A stretch of DNA of 64,000 nucleotides, taken from Paucidesulfovibrio sp036541255 (GTDB taxonomy: Bacteria; Desulfobacterota; Desulfovibrionia; Desulfovibrionales; Desulfovibrionaceae). The position numbers were made by a program, and so were the translations under genes. Shown in pieces: positions 25,621 through 33,850 of this stretch; within the stretch, counting starts at the first letter, position 1, and each line of letters begins with the position of its first letter. The notes below the pieces were generated by a model. That model saw nothing but the letters and a program-made list of their open reading frames with translations, had not been told where the DNA came from and did no database searches. The stretch lies in contig JAZHDD010000040.1 in NCBI GenBank assembly GCA_036541255.1, positions 62,001 to 126,000 of the forward strand, written 5' to 3'.

Positions 25621-26324
25621 TGCGTCCCACTCCGAGAGCCCCAGACCGTCTTCAGCACCGACCCGTTCCGCTTCAGCCATTGTTCCACGCCGGGCGGCAC
25701 TAACAAGGAAAAATTCCGCTCCGAGCGCCAGCGCTCGCGAATGTCTTCAGCCTTGATGTCCAGCCGAGGAATCTCCAGGCAGATCAACTGCGCTCCCGAG
25801 GGGAATTGCCAGGACGGTTCCGGTCCCTGGCTCATGGGCCGGGCCTCGGGCCAATGCCCGGACACGAAGGCGGCCACGGCAGCAAAGGGAGGAACTCCCT
25901 GCTCCTGCGCCGCGCTGAAGCCGCGATTGATGCAGACGAGATTGGCGAGATCGGGCAATTCCAAACCGCGTTGCCATTGCGGCAGCTCAAGAAACGTGCC
26001 CGCGCCAAGCAAAAAAAACAGCTCGGCAGGAGGCGCGGCATAGCAGGTCAGGGTATCACAGGTATAGGAAGGGCCGGGCCGTTCGCCTTCGATGGGGTTG
26101 GCATACAGTCCGGGCACGCCCTCAACCGCCAGTTCACACAGTTCCAGACGCAGGTCAAAGGGGAGAAGCCCTTGGGAGGATTTATGCGGCGGCACTGCCG
26201 CAGGCACCAGGTCCACACGAAAAAGACCAAGCCGTTCCATGACCTCCACGGCCATGCGAACGTGCCCGGTATGCACGGGATTGAAACTGCCGCCTAAAAT
26301 GCCAATGCCGCCCTTGCGCACCAT
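25617..26324 (-). CDS. nadD: Nicotinate-nucleotide adenylyltransferase
   Basis: NadD (235 aa) makes deamido-NAD from NaMN and ATP. The nucleotidyltransferase motif GILGGSFNPVHTGHVRMA (GxFxPxHxGH) and PAAVPPHKS are clear, and FFLLGAGTFLELPQW fits the F-x-x-G-x-D region although the Asp is not obvious. The C-terminal motif, usually ISSTxIR, reads IKAEDIRERW, so the Ser/Thr pair is replaced while the Arg stays. I start at ATG 26324 behind GGAGGCGAA. It lies 98 bases after the receiver gene at 26423. Confidence 0.85.
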   Translation of the reverse strand: MVRKGGIGILGGSFNPVHTGHVRMAVEVMERLGLFRVDLVPAAVPPHKSSQGLLPFDLRLELCELAVEGVPGLYANPIEGERPGPSYTCDTLTCYAAPPAELFFLLGAGTFLELPQWQRGLELPDLANLVCINRGFSAAQEQGVPPFAAVAAFVSGHWPEARPMSQGPEPSWQFPSGAQLICLEIPRLDIKAEDIRERWRSERNFSLLVPPGVEQWLKRNGSVLKTVWGSRSGTQ

Positions 26325-26422
26325 TTCGCCTCCATGGTCAGGCCCGGTCAAAAACCGAGCATACCCTGCCGACGGCGGCGCTTCAAGCCGAGATACGGCG
26401 CATTGAACCGAGAGACGGCGCG

Positions 26423-26845
26423 TCAGGCCTCGGAACCCGTTATGTCGCGGATATCCGCCTTGCCCTGGACCACGCGTTTTTCCAGGTAGGCCTGCCGGAC
26501 CTTTTTCACCAGCCTGTCCGTGGCGCAAGGCTTGATCAGGTAATCAAAGGCCCCCTGCCCCATCATTTCCATGGCGTCGTCCACGGAGGCATGGCCGGAC
26601 AACACCACCACCTGAAGCGGCAGATCCAGGCGGCGGATGGCGGCCAGAGTCTGCATGCCGTTCATTTCCGGCATCTTCATGTCCAGCAGCACCACGTCGA
26701 ATTCTTCCTTCTGCAGGACGTCCAGGGCCTCCAGACCACTGGACGCGCCAGCAGCGAACATGTCCTGCCCATTGAGCAGCCGGACCATATTCTCGCGGAA
26801 ACGATCCTCGTCATCCACAACCAGGACTTTCGCCTTTGCTTCCAT
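26423..26845 (-). CDS. Receiver-only response regulator
   Basis: A 140-aa CheY-like protein with all receiver residues: VVDDED (acid pair), LLDMKMPE (phospho-Asp), VLSGHAS (Ser in the switch position) and DYLIKPC (Lys). A tail of about 20 residues follows; there is no DNA-binding or enzymatic output. The HK stop at 26845-26847 overlaps this start (GTGATG). I chose ATG 26845 over GTG 26848 on spacing to AGGAGG. It is the last gene of the signalling operon. Confidence 0.88.
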   Translation of the reverse strand: MEAKAKVLVVDDEDRFRENMVRLLNGQDMFAAGASSGLEALDVLQKEEFDVVLLDMKMPEMNGMQTLAAIRRLDLPLQVVVLSGHASVDDAMEMMGQGAFDYLIKPCATDRLVKKVRQAYLEKRVVQGKADIRDITGSEA

Positions 26846-27804
26846 CACTTCACCTCCTGCGCAGTAAGAGAAGGCAGCCGCAACGTGAACGCGGCACCCT
26901 TGCCCCGTTCGCTCTCCACCACCAGCGAGCCGCCCAATTCATGGGCTATGCGGGCGCAGATCGCCAGCCCCAGCCCGGTGCCCTTGCCCGGCTCCTTGGT
27001 CGTGAAGAAGGGATTGAAAATCTTTTCCAGATGCTCCTTGGCAATGCCGGGCCCGGTGTCCTTGACCTCGATGGCGGCCTTCCCTTCATGGTCCATGGAC
27101 GTGGTGATGATGATCCGCCCTTCCTTGCCCATGGCCTGGGCCGCATTGTTGAGCAGGTTCAGGATCACCTGCCGAACCAGGGGCGCGTCTGTCGTCACCA
27201 CCGGTGCGGGATCGGCATAGCGGCGTTCAATAAAAATATTCTTGTTGCGGATTTCCAGTTCGACCAGACGCACCATATCGTCGATGAGCCGGTTCACGTC
27301 CGTATCTTGGGTCAGCGTTTCACGCTTACGCGCGAAATCGAGCATGCCATGCGTAATATGGCCGCAGCGTTCCACCTGCCGACCTATTTCCGCCAGACAA
27401 TCCACGAAGTCGGCCTTTTCCTCCTCGTCCTGAAAGGTGGCCTTGCTGATGAGCATGGTCATCATCTCCACTTCCTGGGTGATGACGGCCAGAGGGTTAT
27501 TGATCTCGTGCGCCACTCCGGCGGAAAGCTCGCCCAAGGCTGACAGCTTTTGCGATTGGATAAGCTGCTCATTGAGCGCCGCCACCTCGTTTTCACGCCG
27601 AACCAGGCTGCGCCAAAGGCGAAAGCCCAGCAGCGCCAAAGCCAGAGAACAGATCGCAGCAATGGCCTCTCCGGCCCGTCCTCCCAGACGAAGAGCCAGC
27701 AAGGTGCAAAAGAGCACCGCCGGAGGAGCCACATAGCGCTCCACAAAGAGCGCCCGGCGCAATCCTTCGAATTGAAGGAAACTATTGGCCTGCATGGTCG
27801 CCAC
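26845..27804 (-). CDS. Sensor histidine kinase with short membrane anchor
   Basis: A 319-aa kinase. Two hydrophobic segments (about residues 27-42 and 47-65) with almost no periplasmic loop precede a coiled linker, the DHp domain with His99 in SAGVAHEINNPLAV, and the ATPase domain (NLLNNAAQAMG, DTGPGIAKEHLEKIFNPF, GKGTGLGLAICARI). With no periplasmic sensor it probably reads a membrane or cytoplasmic cue. It starts at GTG 27804, behind GGTAGG, four bases after the receiver gene stop. Its partner is most likely the adjacent receiver. Confidence 0.88.
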   Translation of the reverse strand: MATMQANSFLQFEGLRRALFVERYVAPPAVLFCTLLALRLGGRAGEAIAAICSLALALLGFRLWRSLVRRENEVAALNEQLIQSQKLSALGELSAGVAHEINNPLAVITQEVEMMTMLISKATFQDEEEKADFVDCLAEIGRQVERCGHITHGMLDFARKRETLTQDTDVNRLIDDMVRLVELEIRNKNIFIERRYADPAPVVTTDAPLVRQVILNLLNNAAQAMGKEGRIIITTSMDHEGKAAIEVKDTGPGIAKEHLEKIFNPFFTTKEPGKGTGLGLAICARIAHELGGSLVVESERGKGAAFTLRLPSLTAQEVK

Positions 27805-27810
27805 GTATGC

Positions 27811-28197
27811 CTACCTTGCCTGATGCAGCTTGCTGCGTTCAAAGGCCTTGAGAATGCGCTCCAGCAGATCCTCGATCTTGAACGGCTTGAGCACATAATC
27901 GTACGCGCCCAGACTGATGCCCTGGATGCCGGACTTTACCGAACCATGCCCCGTGAGCATGATCACCTCCACCTGGGGGTGATGCTTCTTGATTTCCTTG
28001 AGGGCCTCCAGGCCGTCCATGCCCGGCATTTTCACATCTAGGACAACAACGTCCACGGCATGTTCCCGCAGATAGTCCAATGCCTCCTGTCCGCTTGTCA
28101 CACCATGCACGTCCAGATTGCGCATGATGAAGCGTTTGACGAAGAGCTTCACGAAATCGGTTTCGTCGTCTACGACAAGCACCTTCACCTTGCTCAT
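27811..28197 (-). CDS. Receiver-only response regulator
   Basis: A 128-aa single-domain receiver: VVDDETD, VLDVKMPGMDG with the phospho-Asp, MLTGHGS and DYVLKPF. Nothing follows apart from a short helical tail. ATG 28197 (MSKVKVL) is preferred over an in-frame GTG nine bases upstream. It lies between two histidine kinase genes. Confidence 0.88.
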   Translation of the reverse strand: MSKVKVLVVDDETDFVKLFVKRFIMRNLDVHGVTSGQEALDYLREHAVDVVVLDVKMPGMDGLEALKEIKKHHPQVEVIMLTGHGSVKSGIQGISLGAYDYVLKPFKIEDLLERILKAFERSKLHQAR

Positions 28198-28223
28198 TTC
28201 CACCACCTTGCTTGTCCCGGTCG

Positions 28224-29864
28224 TTATGCGATCGGGAGATATACCGTGAACGTGGTCCCGACACCGGGATCGCTCTTGGCCTCGATTCTGCCGCCCAGCT
28301 TCTCCACTATGCCATAGCTGATGGAGAGGCCCAGGCCGGTTCCTTCGCCGACTTTCTTGGTCGAGAAGAAGGGATCAAATACCTTGTCCAATATCTCCGG
28401 CGGGATACCTCCGCCCGTATCCTCAATCTTGAAATAAACACTGTTGCCGAGTTGCCCGGTGCTGACAACGATCCGACCGGCGTTGTCCACCGCATCAATG
28501 GCGTTCTCCAAGAGGTTCAGCACCACCTGCTGCACCTGTGTGGCGTCCGTTGTGATCAACGGCAGGGTCTGACAGAATTCGCGCTCGATGGTGATGTTGC
28601 GGTGCACGGCCTCATTGGCCAGGAAGGAAATAGTACCGTCCACGACGGAATTGAAATCCACGTTTTCCTGCATGGGCTCCATGCGCCGTGCAAAACCAAG
28701 CATACGGTGCGTCACGGTCTTGGCCCGCTCCACATGCCGGTCAATATCCCTGGCAGCCTCCTCGATCTCCTCGAAATGCTTCAGCGTCGATGGGTCCTCG
28801 TCCGTGAGCAGGTCCGTGATCCAGCCCGCGGCCTCGCGGATCAGGGTCAGGGGATTGTTGACCTCGTGCGCGACCCCCGCTGCCATCTTGCCCAAGGCGG
28901 CCATCTTGCTGGACTGCATCAGAGAGGCGTCCACAGTGGCCTTTTCCCGATCGGTCCGTTCCAATTTGGCCACGATGGAACGAGTCGTCAGATAGGCTCC
29001 AACCAAAATCACCACGCCCGCGGCCAGCAGCATGCCCAACGTGATGGACTTGGCCCGCAGCAGCGGCGATATCTCCTCGCTGGGGTCCTCGGTGATGACC
29101 AGCCTCCAGTCCTGCGTCTGCAACGGGACCACCCCGGCCAGAACCCGGTGCCTGCGGGAAGGCAGGTCCATGATGCTCAGGCTCTTTACATCGGCAAGTT
29201 CCAATCCGGTCCGGGCCAGGGCCGGCCCAACAAAACGGGACGGCGTCTGGAGCACTCCTTCGGTGTTCACGAGATAGGCGTCGCCTCTTTTTCCCAGCCG
29301 TACGCTCTGCACCAGTGACGTGAACACCTCGGAATCAATGGTAGCCCGCAGTATCCAATTTTTTCCGGACTCGCGCCGCAATACGGCAATGATGAAGTGG
29401 GGATAATTACGGAATCCCATGAATACGTCAGAGATGTAGACACCCTTGAGCATGACCTGGTGAAACCAATCCTGATCGGAATAGTTGACATTGCGCAGCT
29501 CATACGGCCCGGCATAGGCCACATGGTTGCCGTCCTGGCCGATCACTCCCAAATCCACGAAAAAACCCGAGGAGGCCTGAATGGTCTCGAAAAGATCCGT
29601 GAGAAAAGCCTGGTCGCCCATTTCCGCAAAAGTGTGCGTATTGGCCAGGTTCTTGAGCTGGGCCACACGTTCGCGCAAAAACATGTCAATGGCCACGCGC
29701 TTGTTCTCGGTCATGATCCGCAGGTTCGAGGTCACCTTGTCTTCATAGGTATTGGTGAACTGGAAATTGATGAACCAGCCCAGAGCGACCAATGGAATCA
29801 GGGAGAAAACCATGGTCACGCCGATGAGTTTCCAGCGCAAGATACCGTAACCGCTACTGTCCAT
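28224..29864 (-). CDS. dCache-domain sensor histidine kinase
   Basis: A 546-aa inner-membrane kinase. TM1 is at about residues 12-31, a large periplasmic double-Cache-like sensor spans about 35-270 (HVAYAGPYELRNVNY, ISDVFMGFRNYPHFIIAV, DAYLVNTEG, DWRLVITED), and TM2 is at about 278-297. The DHp domain has His333 (AAGVAHEVNNPL). The ATPase domain has NLLENAID, DTGGGIPPEILDKVFDPF and GTGLGLS. The sensor is closely similar in motif to that of the kinase at 37576-39309. I start at ATG 29864, behind AAGGAAGG; the PEP-synthase-like gene stops at 29867. Confidence 0.9.
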   Translation of the reverse strand: MDSSGYGILRWKLIGVTMVFSLIPLVALGWFINFQFTNTYEDKVTSNLRIMTENKRVAIDMFLRERVAQLKNLANTHTFAEMGDQAFLTDLFETIQASSGFFVDLGVIGQDGNHVAYAGPYELRNVNYSDQDWFHQVMLKGVYISDVFMGFRNYPHFIIAVLRRESGKNWILRATIDSEVFTSLVQSVRLGKRGDAYLVNTEGVLQTPSRFVGPALARTGLELADVKSLSIMDLPSRRHRVLAGVVPLQTQDWRLVITEDPSEEISPLLRAKSITLGMLLAAGVVILVGAYLTTRSIVAKLERTDREKATVDASLMQSSKMAALGKMAAGVAHEVNNPLTLIREAAGWITDLLTDEDPSTLKHFEEIEEAARDIDRHVERAKTVTHRMLGFARRMEPMQENVDFNSVVDGTISFLANEAVHRNITIEREFCQTLPLITTDATQVQQVVLNLLENAIDAVDNAGRIVVSTGQLGNSVYFKIEDTGGGIPPEILDKVFDPFFSTKKVGEGTGLGLSISYGIVEKLGGRIEAKSDPGVGTTFTVYLPIA

Positions 29865-29866
29865 TC

Positions 29867-32536
29867 TCAACCTTCCTTTGCGGCACCGGAGCGTGACGGA
29901 GGCGGAATGCCCGCGTCCTTGGCGGCAATTGCCGCAAGATCGCGGCGAATCTTCGCGCCCTGGCGGGCAGACTCTTCCGGGTTGGCCATGACCATGTCCA
30001 ACTGACGCGTATGGATTACCAAATACCCTACGATCTTAAGAAGTTGCTGCATCCTGGGCTTCTCCACCCCTTCAATGCGGGCATGAACAGCGTCTTCCCG
30101 CAATTCCACGATGAAACCGCGCTCTTCCAATACGTCGCTCACCAACTTGGCACGACGCACGCGCCTGTCCAAATCGGCGGCTCCGCCCTTGAATTGGAAA
30201 ATGATGTAGTTCTCTTCGGCATCGTCCGTGAGGCAGGCCTCCACCGTGCTGAAATGAAAACCAAAACGGGACTGAAGAGAGCAATAATCTTTGGTGATCA
30301 GAAAATAGTTCCGCACGGCATACGGAGATGCAGCGCCTTCGGCCAGGGCCGGATCGCTGGTGGCCTGAACCATGACGGAAAGCAGCCCCTTGCCGTCTAC
30401 CGGTGGCGGGCCTTGCCAAATCACGGCCTGCATGCCCTGCCACAATATCCGCATGGGAACGCAGAGCACGTCCTCCAGGTCCACGGTACGCTCTCCGTCT
30501 CTGCCAGGGCGCAAACCCTCCGCCAGATCCACTATCCAATATTGCTGCGGCACGCCCACGACCAGCCGGCGACTCAAGCCCTTGTGCAGGTTGCCCTGCT
30601 GTTCGCGGCAGAACATCTCCTGCACCCCCATCTCATGACAGTAGCGGAGAATGTCATGGATCGTACGGCAGGATTGCGGGACAAACGATGCGGCCGACGG
30701 GTCGGTAAGATGCAATGGGGAAATATGTTCCAAGGCCCGATGCAAGGTTAAGCTAACGGCACTGCCATGCATGAGGTCGGGCTTGGGCTTGCGGTGCAGC
30801 AAATGTTCGATGCGGCCCGGATAAATTGCCCGCTTGTCCGCGTCCACGGTCACAACTCCGGCATCGGCCAGCACGGACAGGGCACCGTTCACTCCGAGCA
30901 ATGCCGGGACACTGTATTCGCGGGCGACGCTGGCCAAATGGCCAGCAGCGGCTCCATGTTCCGTGACCACCGCCGAAGCCCGAGGCAACAGGGGCGCCCA
31001 GCGCGGCAGGGCGTTGTTCGCGGCCAGCACGGCCTGATCCGGAAAACGCAAGGCATCGGCATCCGTGCGCACAAGATGGACCGGCCCTGCGGCCGCGCCC
31101 GGCGAAGCCGATACTCCTCCCTGGAGCAGCGGGGAAGCGTCTGTAGAAACGACAGAATTGGTTTCAGCGAAAGCGGACTCCTCAACCCTCTCATCCGAAT
31201 CCGCTGCGGCAAGATGCAGAGCGCGACATTGCAACAAGATAATGGCCTTGTCTTCCCGAACGGCCCATTCCACATCCTGCGGCGCGCCAAAAAGCTTTTC
31301 CAGACGCAGGCCAATACCCGTGACCGCCGAAGCCAGCGTATCACTCACTGCCGGGTCATGTCGTTCCGACTCGAGAATCACGCGGGACAGCGTGCCCTCG
31401 TCCAGATCGCACACCACCTTGGTCCGCTTTTCCGCGATTTCCCGTGAAACAACAACACGACCTTCACGGGCCACAAAATACCGGTCACAATCCGCGCTCC
31501 CGTCCACGATGGACTTGGGCAATCCGGGCATGGCCGTCAGCAACGCCAGGGACGAATCCGGGTTCATGGGGTCACGTGTGTAGAGCACTCCGCCCGCAAG
31601 AGCCGGGATCATCTCCATGCAGCCCACACACATGGCCACGTCCTCATCCCTAATTCCCCGGTTGAATCGATAGGCCATGGCTGTCACGCTGTACTTGCTG
31701 GCGACCACATCCTTGTAGGCTTCGAGCAGATTGTCCGGCGCGACGTTCAATTCGCTGTGATACTGACCGGCGAACGACGCTCCTGAAACATCCTCGCCAA
31801 GCGCCGAGGAGCGCACAGCCAGCCGGAGGGGCACGGCCATGCCCGATTGGATGTGCGCCAGCGCCGTTTCCACGTCGCGCACCAGGTCCTCAGGAATCTC
31901 GGCCCGCTGAACACATGCGGCAATAGCGGAGCTGAGGGCATACAATCCCTGCATATCGTCTGTTTCCGAGGTCTGGACGAGCCGGTCGATCTCCTCCTGC
32001 AATTCATTGTGCGCCATGAAACGCCGGAAGGCCGACGCCGTGATCACAAAACCGCGGGGAATGGTCAAACCCAGCTTGCGGCGCGCCTCGCCCAGGCTGG
32101 ACATCTTTCCGCCGGTCTCAGGCGTATGCTCCAATCCCAACGCTTCCAAAGGCAAAACGTTCTCGCCAGCCGGAGCCGTTCCGCGATTGGCCACGGCTTC
32201 GTGCACTTGGCGTTGAATCGCACCAAAACTTTCGTAGAGTTCGGAATAGGTACCGGGAGCCATGCGGTCGAGCTGTTTGATCATCTGGAATCCCGCAGCC
32301 AGAGCGCGCACGCAGAGGTAGCGGATGCGGGCCATGCCAAAGGGGGACGTACCGCGGGCCAGCTCTTCCAGCCCGGCCATGGCGGCCAAGGCCTCGTGGT
32401 TGGCCTTGATCAGCAGCCGGAAACTGCGACAGCGGGACCGATAGTCCGCGCGCAACTCTTCCAGTCGTTCCTCTGTGGGGCGACCACCGCCTGCCCTGCG
32501 CAGGAAATCCCGTATGGCCACGAATGCAGAACCCAT
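29867..32536 (-). CDS. PEP-synthase/PPDK-like protein lacking the PEP/pyruvate barrel
   Basis: An 889-aa protein. An N-terminal helical region (1-135) has no match I know. Residues about 140-440 are an ATP-grasp domain of PPDK/PEP-synthase type (RLAVRSSALGEDVSGASFAG, GGVLYTRDPMNPDSS, PQDVEWAVREDKAIILLQCR). Residues about 480-580 are the swivelling phosphohistidine domain, with His533 in TEHGAAAGHLASVAREYSVP. The remaining 300 residues are not the PEP/pyruvate TIM barrel of true PEP synthase and I do not recognise them. ATP should therefore phosphorylate the His, but the acceptor must differ. It lies among receivers and kinases, so a role in signalling or phosphotransfer is inferred. Start is ATG 32536 (MGSAFVAI). 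Confidence 0.75.
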   Translation of the reverse strand: MGSAFVAIRDFLRRAGGGRPTEERLEELRADYRSRCRSFRLLIKANHEALAAMAGLEELARGTSPFGMARIRYLCVRALAAGFQMIKQLDRMAPGTYSELYESFGAIQRQVHEAVANRGTAPAGENVLPLEALGLEHTPETGGKMSSLGEARRKLGLTIPRGFVITASAFRRFMAHNELQEEIDRLVQTSETDDMQGLYALSSAIAACVQRAEIPEDLVRDVETALAHIQSGMAVPLRLAVRSSALGEDVSGASFAGQYHSELNVAPDNLLEAYKDVVASKYSVTAMAYRFNRGIRDEDVAMCVGCMEMIPALAGGVLYTRDPMNPDSSLALLTAMPGLPKSIVDGSADCDRYFVAREGRVVVSREIAEKRTKVVCDLDEGTLSRVILESERHDPAVSDTLASAVTGIGLRLEKLFGAPQDVEWAVREDKAIILLQCRALHLAAADSDERVEESAFAETNSVVSTDASPLLQGGVSASPGAAAGPVHLVRTDADALRFPDQAVLAANNALPRWAPLLPRASAVVTEHGAAAGHLASVAREYSVPALLGVNGALSVLADAGVVTVDADKRAIYPGRIEHLLHRKPKPDLMHGSAVSLTLHRALEHISPLHLTDPSAASFVPQSCRTIHDILRYCHEMGVQEMFCREQQGNLHKGLSRRLVVGVPQQYWIVDLAEGLRPGRDGERTVDLEDVLCVPMRILWQGMQAVIWQGPPPVDGKGLLSVMVQATSDPALAEGAASPYAVRNYFLITKDYCSLQSRFGFHFSTVEACLTDDAEENYIIFQFKGGAADLDRRVRRAKLVSDVLEERGFIVELREDAVHARIEGVEKPRMQQLLKIVGYLVIHTRQLDMVMANPEESARQGAKIRRDLAAIAAKDAGIPPPSRSGAAKEG

Positions 32537-32580
32537 CTGTGCCCTTCCTTGACTCCGGCTTCTTTGCCGGAGCTGCGGAG

Positions 32581-32949
32581 TCAATGGCCCGAGGCCGCGT
32601 CCTGAATCTTGGCGAACAGTTCGTCAAAGGCCACGGGTTTGATCATGTAGTCGAAGGCCCCAAGTTGCATGCCCGTATACGCGGATTCCGCATCCGCATG
32701 GCCGGTGAGCAGGATGACCTCGGTCTCCGTATTCACCTTGCGCAGTTCACGCAGCGTGGATATCCCGTCCAGTCCGGGCATGCGCACATCAAGCACCATG
32801 ACGTCGAAGAAACGCCCGGAAACGAGGCGGAGCGCCTCTTCACCGCTTTGCGCCGTGGTCACGTCCACGTTCCGGCGCGCCAACCGCTTGCTGAACAACG
32901 CCAGGAATTCGGGTTCGTCATCCACAACCAGCACACTCACCTTGCGCAT
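32581..32949 (-). CDS. Receiver-only response regulator
   Basis: A 122-aa receiver: VVDDEPEF, VLDVRMPGLDG, LLTGHADAES and DYMIKPV, with only a short tail. I start at ATG 32949 (MRKVSVLVV) behind GGAAG; upstream codons cross the gap to the Yip1-like gene. It precedes the PEP-synthase-like gene by 44 bases. Confidence 0.88.
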   Translation of the reverse strand: MRKVSVLVVDDEPEFLALFSKRLARRNVDVTTAQSGEEALRLVSGRFFDVMVLDVRMPGLDGISTLRELRKVNTETEVILLTGHADAESAYTGMQLGAFDYMIKPVAFDELFAKIQDAASGH

Positions 32950-32972
32950 CAGAGCACTTCCTCCGTAGCGGT

Positions 32973-33572
32973 TCAGCCCACCAATGCCTGCTTGATCTGC
33001 ATGATCACAGGCAGGGCCGACCAAAAAAGCATCAGGAACAACCCCAGGGTGACCAGGATCGCAAGAGCAGCCTGCCACCAACGCATGTCACAGGCCTTTG
33101 TCAGGCCTACAATAACCAGAAGAGCGCGAATCGGTTCGGTAATCACCTGCATCGCAGGAATCCAGGACAGGGGCATGACCGTGCCCGAAGCAAAGGCGTA
33201 AATGGACACGACACGCCGTAACGGTACGCGGCGGCCAAAGAACAGGGCCAGCACCAGCATGGTCAGCGCAGCGAGCAAGGCAGGCAGCACCAGGCAGTTG
33301 ATCATCAGGATGCCTGCCATGGCCAGCTTGTGGCTGTAAAAGTAGGTCATACTGACCATGGTATAAAATAATGAGGCATACGCCAGATATTTCAAAGAAT
33401 TACGATAGTTCTCCTGCGTGTCTTCCAGTTGGGCGAAGAACTGCCTGGGAGCGCGAATAATCTCCGTCATCGTCCCGAAAAACTTCGACGTGTCCACAGC
33501 CTGTGGCGCACCCCGTTCCGTCTGAGACCCTCTGTCCGGGCCGCCTTGCAGTACAACGCTTTCATTGGCCAT
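32973..33572 (-). CDS. Yip1-family-like membrane protein
   Basis: A 199-aa protein with a soluble N-terminus (about 45 residues, FFGTMTEIIRAPRQFFAQL) and five probable membrane spans. The amphipathic entry helix before the spans and the spacing of helices are like bacterial Yip1-domain proteins, whose function is unknown. I start at ATG 33572 (MANESVVL) behind GGAGGG. Its start lies 4 bases from the 63-aa membrane protein gene stop. Position suggests a partner of the SLC13 transporter. Confidence 0.6.
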   Translation of the reverse strand: MANESVVLQGGPDRGSQTERGAPQAVDTSKFFGTMTEIIRAPRQFFAQLEDTQENYRNSLKYLAYASLFYTMVSMTYFYSHKLAMAGILMINCLVLPALLAALTMLVLALFFGRRVPLRRVVSIYAFASGTVMPLSWIPAMQVITEPIRALLVIVGLTKACDMRWWQAALAILVTLGLFLMLFWSALPVIMQIKQALVG

Positions 33573-33576
33573 GCCG

Positions 33577-33768
33577 TTACCCTCCAAAGATGTTCGTACC
33601 CTCGAACACTCCCAACACGAGCATCAGCACGGTGAGCACGAAGAAAAACGCTCGCTCGGTCTGCTTGGAAAAATATATTCTGCCGTTCTCGTAGTGCAGC
33701 CGCCGGACGCGTTCCGGCTTCTCATCCATCTGCACATCTTCGATCCGGAGTTCTTCGTTCTGTTGCAT
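33577..33768 (-). CDS. Small single-span membrane protein (63 aa)
   Basis: MQQNEELRIEDVQMDEKPER begins a charged cytoplasmic part of about 47 residues. One membrane helix (AFFFVLTVLMLVLGVFEG) and the end TNIFGG follow. The start is ATG 33768 with a clear AGGAATCGAG ribosome site. It lies between the SLC13 transporter and the Yip1-like gene, in phase with operon spacing. No known family. A small accessory subunit of the transporter is plausible. Confidence 0.65.
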   Translation of the reverse strand: MQQNEELRIEDVQMDEKPERVRRLHYENGRIYFSKQTERAFFFVLTVLMLVLGVFEGTNIFGG

Positions 33769-33801
33769 CTCGATTCCTCCCCTGCGGGCTGTTTGGGCAT
33801 G

Positions 33802-33833
33802 AACCCGGCGGCCCACGAAAGGCCGCCGGGGTT
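33802..33833 (-). other. Intercistronic stem-loop after the SLC13 gene
   Basis: AACCCGGCGGCC / GGCCGCCGGGGTT forms about 11-12 pairs around CACGAAA. There is no T tract on the minus strand, so it probably tunes rather than ends transcription between transporter and downstream signalling genes. Confidence 0.55.
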
Positions 33834-33850
33834 GTGTCATTCTAACGGGG

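Noticed and set aside
29867..32536. Calling this gene a PEP synthase (ppsA)
   Set aside because: The PEP/pyruvate-binding barrel is absent, so the reaction cannot be assumed.
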